Below the pieces are notes generated by a model that was not told the DNA's origin, did not search any database, and worked only from the letters and a program-made list of their open reading frames with translations. Made by a program: the position numbers and the translations under genes. Below, piece after piece: positions 7,045-12,960 of a stretch of 12,960 nucleotides of DNA. Position 1 is the stretch's first letter. The number at the start of each line of letters is the position of its first letter. The DNA is from Christensenella sp. UBA5327. GTDB taxonomy: Bacteria; Bacillota; Clostridia; Christensenellales; Aristaeellaceae. Location of the stretch: positions 10,615 to 23,574 of the forward strand of contig DHQX01000019.1 in NCBI GenBank assembly GCA_002411105.1, read 5' to 3'.

Positions 7045-9444
7045 TCAATCATCTTCCATCGCGGAATCAAAAATCTGGGTGATTTGGATGCTGTCATCCT
7101 CATTCACCAGCGAAGATACCCGCAGCAAGCGGCCATCAGGCATAGAAAAAGCGGTCTCAAGGAAAATTTGGATCATCGTGCGGTTGCCCTGAAAGTTCAT
7201 AGTGTCCACTTTGATTTGATCGATGCTGTACAGACTGGATTCGGGGAAAATGGCCTTGAACGCCTCTTGCGTTTTTTCGGCAAGCTGCTCAGAGTTGCGG
7301 GCAACGGATTTGACACGTTTCACAATCTCTGGTTTTCTTGGATCATCGTCCGCGAACATTAAACCCAGTTTTGTGTCGATAGCATCTTCCATAAAGCCCA
7401 TGATATTGTAAGCGCCGGAATGAGCATCTGTCTCCGTGAACCATGAGATGAGCTGAAGATCCTGGCTTAACCTCAACGTGTAGGACAGGTGCCTGTCAGA
7501 TGGAGAGGTGTTCTCATCAAGGGGTCTAAAGCTCACCTCCCATGCGGGGGCCTTTTCCTCGCCTGATAGGTAGGGGTTGGCGCTGACTGACCAGCGGCTG
7601 GCATCGCTAAGATCAGCGCCAGCAAGCTGGCTGGCCAGGGTGGTGGCGGCTTTTACGGCCTCGTTCTCATCCTCCGTGGGTATCGGTGTTGGGGATGAGC
7701 CGGGCCTGTCAACTGCCAGCTGGGTGATATGCACCCTGCCCTCCTCATCCACCAGGGCGATGGCTGACAGGGTTTTGCCGTCAGGGGTGAGGAAGGGGCA
7801 GATGAGTGAGATTTGCGTGGCGGTGCTGTTATCCTGGAATATCAGGTCATTGATCCAGAGTTGGACCGGGTCTGTGAGCATGGCGCCGGGGAAGATGAGG
7901 TGGACTTTTTCCAGAATATCAGAATAATGTTGATCGCGGTTGCCCAGGATGATGTCGACACGAGAAGCAATTTCCGGCTGATCCTGATACTTGGCCTGCA
8001 TGAGCGCAGACAACATCACATCAAAGTTCTTCTCGTCAAGCCGCAGGCCGTGACCCTGGGAGGATTTGATGATGGGGGAAGCGCTCCAGGCGGTGGGTTC
8101 ATAGTTTTCGTTCAGCGTCACCTTGTATACCATGTGACTGTCGCTGCTGGAAGGATCCAGCAGCTGGACTTCCTCATCCGTGCGGTCAAACTTCACTTCC
8201 CATTCCAGAACTTTGAAAGGTTCGCGCTGGACAGCAAGCTCGCTTGTGGTTATCTGCCATTCGCTGGTGAAAAAGTTGATGCCCGTCAGAAGGTTTCCCA
8301 GGGTTTCGGCGGTTTTTGTGACACGGTCCAGGGAAACATTATAAATGGCCTCCAGGTTTTCCGAATCTCTTAGAAAACTTTGATAGGCCACCAGATAAGG
8401 CTCCCCCTCCTCCCGGGTGAAGCCCACCACCTTGCCGCTGATGAGATCGGTGGTGAGGATATACTGCTCGCCGGTTTCCATGTCGACGGCTTTCACATGG
8501 TGGCCTGCCAGGTAATAGTCCCAGAATTGATTGCAGGCATAGGGCGTCATCTGAATAACGGCCAGCTGCCAGAGCGCATCATGCTTCATCAGCTCAGCCA
8601 CCAATTGTGTGCTCTTGTCCATGGCGGTGTCAGGGTTGGCAGAAATCAGGTTTTGCGCTTCTGAGGCCATCAGGCTGCGCTGCTCGGTGTACTCGCTGTA
8701 GGCTACGGTTCTTTTGCCCTGGCTGGCCAGCGCGCCCAGCACCGCCAGGGGCATGCGCTGGGCCTGGGTGGCCAGAAACAGGCTGTGCTGGCCATCACTG
8801 GGCAGGAGGATAGAGGAGATGGGCAGGTTCATCACCCGGTCCAGCACCTGCTTGTCAGGCACATATTGGGGGTGGCCGTCCAGGTTGGCAAGGATGCCCT
8901 GGAGCAGCTTCTGCAAGGATAGCTCCCTGGGCTGGATGTATTCCACCAGGGTGGGGCCGTTGTCGGGAAGGAGGTAAAAATTGGGGGTGGCGGCGTCGTT
9001 TGCAAGGGGAGCGCCAGCAATGGTGAGCTCGCTGAGTTTGCTTGCCCACATCCGGGCGTCTTCCTCAGCCATGGGGATGAGCAGCTTCCGCCAGGGCAGG
9101 GGCTGGGTCAGGGAGGAGTCCTCGGGCAGCCCGGCGATTGGCATGGGTGTTGCGCCTGGCAGGTGCTGGATGGGCAGAATGACCTCCTCGGGCGGAGGGG
9201 TGGGGAGCATGTTGATGGGTGCCGCGATGGGCGCCACCTCCTGGGTGGGCGCGGCGGTCGCAAAGGGCAGCGGTGAGGGGATGATGTCCTCTTCCTGTGG
9301 CATTTCCTCCTGGGCGAAGACCACCTGGGTGGCGAGGCTGCCCTTCATCACCTGATTCATCACCAAGGGCAGCGCCAGGGCGGCAGACACCACCAGCACC
9401 AGGGAAAAAAGGGCGGCCAGGGCGCGCTTTAGGCTTGGTTTCAT
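7045..9444 (-). CDS. Membrane-anchored extracytoplasmic protein with duplicated domains
   Basis: I do not recognise a named family. The 799-residue protein starts KPSLKR, then one hydrophobic helix (about 9-30) that acts as an anchor or signal peptide, then a Pro/Ala-rich linker (about 54-118). The rest is acidic, soluble and predicted outside the membrane. It contains a clear internal duplication: residues 374-576 align with 595-791, sharing for example LEWEVKFD/PAWEVSFR, YKVTLNENYEPTAW/YTLRLSQDLQLISW, TPDGKTLSAIALVDEEG/MPDGRLLRVSSLVNEDD and HITQL/QITQI. A weaker half unit at about 275-342 ends TTDLISGKVVGF, reminiscent of PepSY-type domains. The ATG is preceded by AGAAAGGAG with 8 bases between. 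It follows the kinase gene by 57 bases on the same strand, so it may sense or modulate signals for that kinase, as accessory proteins such as YycH do for WalK. That role is inference. Confidence 0.8.
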   Translation of the reverse strand: MKPSLKRALAALFSLVLVVSAALALPLVMNQVMKGSLATQVVFAQEEMPQEEDIIPSPLPFATAAPTQEVAPIAAPINMLPTPPPEEVILPIQHLPGATPMPIAGLPEDSSLTQPLPWRKLLIPMAEEDARMWASKLSELTIAGAPLANDAATPNFYLLPDNGPTLVEYIQPRELSLQKLLQGILANLDGHPQYVPDKQVLDRVMNLPISSILLPSDGQHSLFLATQAQRMPLAVLGALASQGKRTVAYSEYTEQRSLMASEAQNLISANPDTAMDKSTQLVAELMKHDALWQLAVIQMTPYACNQFWDYYLAGHHVKAVDMETGEQYILTTDLISGKVVGFTREEGEPYLVAYQSFLRDSENLEAIYNVSLDRVTKTAETLGNLLTGINFFTSEWQITTSELAVQREPFKVLEWEVKFDRTDEEVQLLDPSSSDSHMVYKVTLNENYEPTAWSASPIIKSSQGHGLRLDEKNFDVMLSALMQAKYQDQPEIASRVDIILGNRDQHYSDILEKVHLIFPGAMLTDPVQLWINDLIFQDNSTATQISLICPFLTPDGKTLSAIALVDEEGRVHITQLAVDRPGSSPTPIPTEDENEAVKAATTLASQLAGADLSDASRWSVSANPYLSGEEKAPAWEVSFRPLDENTSPSDRHLSYTLRLSQDLQLISWFTETDAHSGAYNIMGFMEDAIDTKLGLMFADDDPRKPEIVKRVKSVARNSEQLAEKTQEAFKAIFPESSLYSIDQIKVDTMNFQGNRTMIQIFLETAFSMPDGRLLRVSSLVNEDDSIQITQIFDSAMEDD

Positions 9445-9501
9445 GGCATGGGCTCCTTTCTGTTTTCCCTGATGATAGGGGCTGGAGTTTTCAGGCGGGT
9501 T

Positions 9502-10896
9502 TCAGGGATGTATCGGAGATGTAAAAGAAACGCGCACGGTGGTGCCCTTGCCGGGGGCGCTTTCAAAGGCGATGCTGGCGCCGTGTAAAATCGCAATGCG
9601 GCTGGCCAGCGCCAGGCCCAGGCCATTGCCCTGCTCAGAGCGGGCGCGGGATTTATCCGCCATGTAGAAGGCCTCGGTGAGGTGGGGGAGATGCTCGGGT
9701 GCTATGCCAGCGCCTTCATCCCTGATGCTGATTTCGCCAGGGCAGGCGCCAAGCGCAATGCTGCCGCCGGGATAGGAAGCCTTGATGGCGTTTGAGAGCA
9801 GGTTTTGAATCAGGGTGATCATCAGGTCGCTATCCCCGTAGACCGGGGTATCGCCGCCTGTCACCTCAAAGGCGATGCCTTTTTCCTGGGCGGGGATGTC
9901 CAGCGCCTCAAGCGCAGAGGTAAACAGCGCCTTGGCCTTATGCCAGGCCATGATGGGGTCATCCGCCCGGCTTAAACGGGAGAGCTGCATGAGCTTTGCC
10001 CCCATGCGCTCCAGCCGTTCACCTTGGCTCACGATGGCGGAAAGCGCCTGCTGCTGGCGCGCCTCATCAAGTTTTGAGCGGCGCATCAAATCCGCATAGC
10101 CCACCATGGAGGTGATGGGGGTTTTCAGCTCATGGGCCATGTCGGCGATGAACTGCTTTTGTGCCGTGTCCTGGCGGGTGAGGCGCTCCACGTGCTCCTG
10201 GGTGGCCCCGGCCATGTGGTTAAAAGCCTGGGAGAGCTGGCCCACCTCATCGCGCCGGGGGGCACAAGGCGCCCGGGCGGCATAGTCGCCGCCTGCAATC
10301 AGCATGGCGGCCTGCTCCAGCCTTCTGAGGGGCTGAAAAGCCGCCCGCAGCGCCAGGGACAGGAGCGCCCAGAGCAGAAGGCCTATCCCGCCAATCACCA
10401 GGGCCGCCGCCCTGGCCTGGGCTTTGGCCCCTTCATAGACCTGGCTCAATTCCCAGGCAGAAAACAGGGTGAAACGCTGCTCCAGCACCATAAACTGCCG
10501 CCTGATCAGCTGATAAACCCCGCCCTCAAAGCGCTGGATGTGGTATTGCCCGGGCACCCCCGGCATAACGCTCAGAAGCCCCGCCATCTCCAGCGGGAAA
10601 TTGTCGTGGATCAGCGCGCCCTGGCCGTCCGCCACCGCCACAAGACCAGCCCCCGGCATATAGTGCACGGCCACCCGCACCGCCCTTGCCACCCGCTCCT
10701 CATCATCCAGGGAGGCAAAAGCCTCCATGGCGGCAGACAGGGTGCCAGACAGCATGCCGCTGGCGTTTAGCCCCCGGTCAAGCTCGCTTTTCAGTTCATG
10801 TCTAAACCCGCTGACCAGGAGGATGGCCGCCAGGCTGGTGGAAAACACCAGGCACAAGACCAGGGCGATGAGGGTGACCCGGGTGTTCAGCCGCAT
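9502..10896 (-). CDS. Sensor histidine kinase, HAMP-HisKA-HATPase type
   Basis: A 464-residue transmembrane kinase partnered with the preceding response regulator. Two membrane helices (about 8-30 and 163-187) enclose an extracytoplasmic sensor of about 130 residues with no recognised domain. A HAMP segment follows (188-240, ending RRDEVGQLSQAFNHMA), then the dimerisation helix with the phospho-accepting His255 in MAHELKTP. The ATP-binding domain shows the N box QNLLSNA (Asn365, Asn369), G1 box DEGAGI (393-398), an F-box-like EAFYMADKSR and G2 box GNGLGLAL (423-430). All catalytic motifs are intact. The ATG has GGAGGT 6 bases upstream and overlaps the end of the regulator gene by 10 bases, which implies translational coupling and a matched pair. 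The signal is unknown; cell-envelope stress is only a guess from the architecture and the downstream extracytoplasmic protein. Confidence 0.94.
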   Translation of the reverse strand: MRLNTRVTLIALVLCLVFSTSLAAILLVSGFRHELKSELDRGLNASGMLSGTLSAAMEAFASLDDEERVARAVRVAVHYMPGAGLVAVADGQGALIHDNFPLEMAGLLSVMPGVPGQYHIQRFEGGVYQLIRRQFMVLEQRFTLFSAWELSQVYEGAKAQARAAALVIGGIGLLLWALLSLALRAAFQPLRRLEQAAMLIAGGDYAARAPCAPRRDEVGQLSQAFNHMAGATQEHVERLTRQDTAQKQFIADMAHELKTPITSMVGYADLMRRSKLDEARQQQALSAIVSQGERLERMGAKLMQLSRLSRADDPIMAWHKAKALFTSALEALDIPAQEKGIAFEVTGGDTPVYGDSDLMITLIQNLLSNAIKASYPGGSIALGACPGEISIRDEGAGIAPEHLPHLTEAFYMADKSRARSEQGNGLGLALASRIAILHGASIAFESAPGKGTTVRVSFTSPIHP

Positions 10897-11564
10897 GGGG
10901 GCACCTCCAGGCGGTAGCCCAATTTAAAGATGGTTTTGATGACGTTTTCCCAGCCCAGCTTTTTTCTAAGCCGCTGGATGTGCATGTCAACCGTGCGGGT
11001 GCCACCCAGGTAGTCAAAGCCCCAGGCCGCTTCCAGCAGCTGCTCCCGGGAGAGGGCCATGTTGCGGTGGCGCATCAGCATTTCAAGGAGGGAGAACTCC
11101 TGGGGCGTCAAATCCACCCACTGCCCATCCTGGGTGACCGCATGGGAGGCCAGATCCAGCACCACGTCCAGCACCTGATACTGCTGGGGCTTGTGGTGGT
11201 GGCGGCGCAGGATGCCGTCCACCCGGGCCTGAAGCTCCACCGGGTGGAAGGGCTTGAGCATATAGTCCTCAGCCCCCAGCCGCAGCCCCCGCACCCGGTC
11301 GGGCACATCCACCTTGGCGGTGAGGTAGAGGATGGGCGGCAGGGGGTGCCCTTTCCCGGCCAACTGCTCCACCAGCGAAAACCCGTCCAGCCCCGGCAGC
11401 ATCACATCCAGGATCACCAGGTCATAGGTGTTTTCAGATAAAAGGGCGTGGGCCTCCAGCCCATCATGGCACATGACCGGCTTAAGGTCTGACACCTGGA
11501 GCGTCATCGCGATCAGCTCCGCGATCGCGCGGTCATCCTCTACAATCAGAATTGGGTGCGGCAT
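10887..11564 (-). CDS. OmpR/PhoB-family response regulator
   Basis: A 225-residue DNA-binding response regulator. The receiver domain (about 4-118) has the acidic pair Asp10/Asp11, phospho-acceptor Asp53 in LVILDVMLPGLDG, Thr82 and Lys104 in YMLKPF. The C-terminal winged helix (about 128-222) shows VDLTPQEFSLLEMLM and the recognition region GGTRTVDMHIQRLRKKLG, ending GYRLEV. The frame is open further upstream to 11774, but that part overlaps the Nudix gene out of frame; the true ATG at 11564 has AGGAGG (11573-11578) 8 bases upstream and starts directly with the receiver sequence MPHPILIVEDD. It is the first gene of the operon with the kinase, from a promoter at 11584-11592. A direct repeat at 11607-11623 suggests it controls itself. 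Targets elsewhere are unknown. Confidence 0.95.
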   Translation of the reverse strand: MPHPILIVEDDRAIAELIAMTLQVSDLKPVMCHDGLEAHALLSENTYDLVILDVMLPGLDGFSLVEQLAGKGHPLPPILYLTAKVDVPDRVRGLRLGAEDYMLKPFHPVELQARVDGILRRHHHKPQQYQVLDVVLDLASHAVTQDGQWVDLTPQEFSLLEMLMRHRNMALSREQLLEAAWGFDYLGGTRTVDMHIQRLRKKLGWENVIKTIFKLGYRLEVPPCG

Positions 11565-11570
11565 ATAAAT

Positions 11571-11601
11571 TCCCTCCTGGGCCATTGTAGCACAGGAGGG
11601 A
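11571..11601. repeat. Inverted repeat around -10 box and SD of the regulator gene
   Basis: TCCCTCCTG (11571-11579) and CAGGAGGGA (11593-11601) are perfect 9-base complements separated by 13 bases. One arm covers the ribosome binding site of the response regulator gene and the loop holds its -10 box. In RNA from the gene's own promoter only the SD arm is present; in read-through RNA from upstream both arms are present and could hide the SD. Confidence 0.6.
11584..11592 (-). promoter_or_regulatory. Extended -10 promoter of the two-component operon
   Basis: On the minus strand TGCTACAAT (11592 to 11584) is an extended -10 element, TG-n-TACAAT. No good -35 hexamer lies at 16-18 bases; the place where it would be is occupied by the direct repeat at 11607-11623. 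This is what a promoter that depends on an activator often looks like. Transcription would start near 11577. Confidence 0.6.
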
Positions 11602-11606
11602 GGGGG

Positions 11607-11623
11607 AGTTGTCATCAAGTTGT
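11607..11623. promoter_or_regulatory. Probable response regulator binding site (direct repeat)
   Basis: AGTTGTCATCAAGTTGT on the plus strand holds two AGTTGT half sites whose starts are 11 bases apart, one helical turn. OmpR/PhoB-family regulators typically bind such tandem repeats as head-to-tail dimers. It covers the -35 position of the regulator's own promoter, so autoregulation is likely. The link to this regulator is inferred from position. Confidence 0.5.
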
Positions 11624-11637
11624 AAACGCCCGGGGTA

Positions 11638-12018
11638 TCAGCCCTGGGCCAGGGCCAGAAGGATGGGGCCGTCGGCCTCGCAGAAGGGGTAGGCGGCCAG
11701 CCGGTCCACCCGCTCCCACAGGATCTGGGCATGCTCATGGCTGATGGGCTCGCCTGAAACCAGCTCCGCATCAAAAACCATCAGGCGCACCGCCAGGTCG
11801 GGGTAGCGGTGTGTCAGCTCAAAGCGTTTTTCGCCCACATCAATCTCCACCCCCAGCTCCTCCCGGCACTCCCGCTTGAGGGCGGCCTGGGGCGTTTCCC
11901 CGGCCTCCACTTTGCCGCCGGGAAACTCCCACTTAAGCCCCCGCGCCTTGTGCGCCGGGCGCTGGCAGATGAGCACCTGGTTTTCGCGCCGGATGAGGGC
12001 CGCGACCACGTCAACCAT
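11638..12018 (-). CDS. MutT-type Nudix hydrolase
   Basis: A 126-residue cytoplasmic Nudix protein of the MutT group, which hydrolyses oxidised nucleoside triphosphates such as 8-oxo-dGTP to monophosphates and so cleans the nucleotide pool. The Nudix box G(X5)E(X7)REUXEEXGU is intact at residues 35-57: GKVEAGE, then RECREELGV, with Glu50, Glu53 and Glu54 as metal ligands. LKWEFPGGKVEAGE is typical of MutT proteins. Length is as expected. The ATG follows AAGGAGG by about 4 bases. The gene ends 73 bases before the response regulator start. No terminator of the usual kind lies between, so read-through into the signalling operon is possible. The exact substrate is not proven, since CTP- or other-dNTP-specific relatives look similar. 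Confidence 0.88.
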   Translation of the reverse strand: MVDVVAALIRRENQVLICQRPAHKARGLKWEFPGGKVEAGETPQAALKRECREELGVEIDVGEKRFELTHRYPDLAVRLMVFDAELVSGEPISHEHAQILWERVDRLAAYPFCEADGPILLALAQG

Positions 12019-12035
12019 GAGGCCTCCTTAAAGAT

Positions 12036-12141
12036 TATTGGGGCCTTTTTTGAAAGAAAGACTCCAAACCCCCAAAAAACTTTCATTTTAGTTTTGAGGG
12101 AGGGGTACGGGAAGGGCGCTTTTTGAAAAGCGCTCTCCCCG
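12036..12141. repeat. Dispersed intergenic repeat-like element
   Basis: This stretch between the Nudix and aquaporin genes is unlike its neighbours: runs of A, T and G, with GGGGCCTTTTTTGAAA at 12041-12056, CTTTCATTTTAGTTTTGAGG at 12080-12099 and a hairpin at its right end. Similar pieces (GAGTTTTATGGAGGGG, then GGGGAACCTTTTTTGAAA) recur at 12921-12957. I recall comparable AT-run intergenic elements in several clostridial genomes, but cannot confirm that this one belongs to such a family. Confidence 0.45.
12108..12141 (-). terminator. Hairpin terminator after the aquaporin gene
   Basis: Positions 12108-12123 pair with 12126-12141 (core GCGCTTTT / AAAAGCGC, one A-C mismatch and one G-T wobble further out). 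It starts 10 bases past the aquaporin stop. No long U tract follows on the minus strand, although the A/T core of the stem is itself unstable. It is also the right end of the repeat-like element. Confidence 0.6.
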
Positions 12142-12151
12142 TTTTCGTCCA

Positions 12152-12829
12152 TTAAACCGTCAGTTTCTCGGGCGTGTCCAGCACGCTCCAGACGCCGGCG
12201 GCCAAAGCGCCGCCGATGAGCGGGGCCACGATGAACACCCACACTGCGTTTAAGGGCTCTGAAACGCCGGAGAGGGAGAGCATCAGCGCCGGGCCAAAGC
12301 TGCGGGCGGGGTTGACGGAGGTGCCGGTGAAGTAGATGCCCAGGATGTGCACCAGGGTGAGGGTGAGGCCGATCACGATCCCGGCCTTGGCGGCGTACTT
12401 TTCCCGGGAGGTGACGCCCAGGATGGCCAGCACAAACACAAAGGTGAGGATCACTTCAACCGCCAGGGACTTGAGGACATCGCCTTCAAACAGCCCATTG
12501 GCGCCCAGGCCTTTGCCTGTGCCGATCAGCCCCATCAGGATGGCGGCACCTATGGTGGCGCCCAGGAACTGGGCCGCCACATAGCCCACAAAATCCTTGC
12601 TGCTCATCTTGCGGGAGAGGAGCATGGCAAAGGAGACGGCGGGGTTGATATGGCAGCCGGACACATTGCCGATGGAGTAGGCCATGGCCACAATCACCAG
12701 GCCAAAGGCCAGCGCTGTGAGCAGGTAGGCCACGTCAGGGGCGGCGGTGCAGCCGGTGACAGCGGCGGTCCCGCAGGCAAACAGCACCAGCACCAGGGTG
12801 CCGATAAATTCTGCCAGGTATTTTTTCAT
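12152..12829 (-). CDS. Aquaporin, AqpZ-like water channel (MIP family)
   Basis: A 225-residue channel with six hydrophobic helices and the two NPA half helices of the major intrinsic protein family: HINPAVSF (Asn62) and SVNPARSFGP (Asn173). The aromatic/arginine filter matches AqpZ-type water channels: Phe42 in ALAFGLV, His161 in VHILGI, Thr170 and Arg176. Glycerol facilitators would be expected to lack this His and be longer, so water is the likely main substrate. The N-terminus MKKYLAEFIGTLVLVL is typical of the family. I chose the ATG at 12829, with AGGAGG (12837-12842) 7 bases upstream, over an in-frame ATG at 12904, because the promoter -10 box lies between them. It is a single-gene unit bounded by its own promoter and a downstream hairpin. 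A role in osmotic balance is inferred from the family. Confidence 0.93.
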   Translation of the reverse strand: MKKYLAEFIGTLVLVLFACGTAAVTGCTAAPDVAYLLTALAFGLVIVAMAYSIGNVSGCHINPAVSFAMLLSRKMSSKDFVGYVAAQFLGATIGAAILMGLIGTGKGLGANGLFEGDVLKSLAVEVILTFVFVLAILGVTSREKYAAKAGIVIGLTLTLVHILGIYFTGTSVNPARSFGPALMLSLSGVSEPLNAVWVFIVAPLIGGALAAGVWSVLDTPEKLTV

Positions 12830-12866
12830 GGTTGATCCTCCTGAATCATTCTTGGGAACTGGAGGC

Positions 12867-12875
12867 ATTATACCA
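12867..12875 (-). promoter_or_regulatory. Extended -10 promoter of the aquaporin gene
   Basis: On the minus strand TGGTATAAT (12875 to 12867) is a perfect -10 hexamer with the TG extension. The hexamer 17 bases upstream is TTTCGC (12890-12895), a poor -35 box, and lies inside a palindrome. Transcription would start near 12860, leaving a leader of about 30 bases with the SD at 12837-12842. Confidence 0.75.
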
Positions 12876-12883
12876 TAAGACGC

Positions 12884-12903
12884 TGTGCTGCGAAACCAGC
12901 ACA
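12884..12903. promoter_or_regulatory. Palindromic operator candidate at the aquaporin promoter
   Basis: TGTGCTGCGAAACCAGCACA has perfect 7-base arms (TGTGCTG and CAGCACA) around 6 bases. It covers the -35 position of the aquaporin promoter, where a dimeric repressor or activator would act. It lies upstream of the transcript start, so it would work as DNA and not as an mRNA hairpin. The regulator is unknown. Confidence 0.45.
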
Positions 12904-12915
12904 CATGAAATGAAC

Positions 12916-12960
12916 TATCAGAGTTTTATGGAGGGGCGCGGGGAACCTTTTTTGAAAAAA
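12916..12960. repeat. Partial second copy of the intergenic repeat-like element
   Basis: TATCAGAGTTTTATGGAGGG leads into GGGGAACCTTTTTTGAAA at the window edge. The order (AGTTTT, GGAGGGG, GGG, T-run, GAAA) matches the right half of the element at 12091-12129. The sequence is cut off, so the expected complementary arm of a hairpin cannot be seen. Confidence 0.35.

Noticed and set aside
10132..10770. Open frame of 212 codons on the plus strand inside the kinase gene
   Set aside because: Antisense shadow of the kinase, which has intact catalytic motifs in its own frame; no ribosome binding site or family resemblance.
11565..11774. Upstream extension of the response regulator frame
   Set aside because: It would add 70 residues unlike any receiver domain and overlap the Nudix gene out of frame; the SD and promoter fit the start at 11564.

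Overview
The window looks like chromosomal DNA from a GC-rich, low-oxygen-type Bacillota (probably class Clostridia, gut-associated lineages). The evidence is strong AGGAGG-type ribosome binding sites, sigma-A-like promoters, GTG and TTG starts, a CUT1 sugar transporter without its own ATPase, and an acyltransferase with a zinc-ribbon tail of a type I recall from clostridia. The lineage is an inference. I see no rRNA, tRNA, CRISPR array, transposase or phage gene.

Layout. (1) 50-1849, plus strand: two permease genes of a CUT1-type ABC sugar importer, closed by a 15-bp hairpin at 1865-1899. (2) 1912-3888, minus strand: a cytoplasmic DUF5107-like protein with a TPR-type tail, convergent with the permeases. 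(3) 3889-4030: a compact divergent promoter region with two good sigma-A promoters back to back. (4) 4031-6580, plus strand: a two-gene operon of a PlsC-like acyltransferase (probably starting at a TTG) and a GltS-like sodium/glutamate symporter. (5) 6658-11564, minus strand: a likely signalling operon read as response regulator, histidine kinase, a large membrane-anchored extracytoplasmic protein with an internal duplication, then a small VOC-fold protein. (6) 11638-12018, minus strand: a MutT-type Nudix hydrolase. (7) 12152-12829, minus strand: an AqpZ-like aquaporin with a clean promoter and a palindrome over its -35 position. Intergenic sequence at 12036-12141, and again at the right edge of the window, looks like a dispersed repeat.

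How the genes may work together. The response regulator gene has an 11-bp-period direct repeat where an OmpR-family protein would bind to control its own promoter, and an inverted repeat that could mask its ribosome binding site in read-through transcripts. The kinase and the 799-residue duplicated protein lie in the same transcription unit, so the latter is a candidate accessory sensor. This three-part envelope-sensing unit is the most interesting system here; its signal and targets cannot be read from the sequence. The other genes are recognisable transport, lipid and nucleotide-pool functions.
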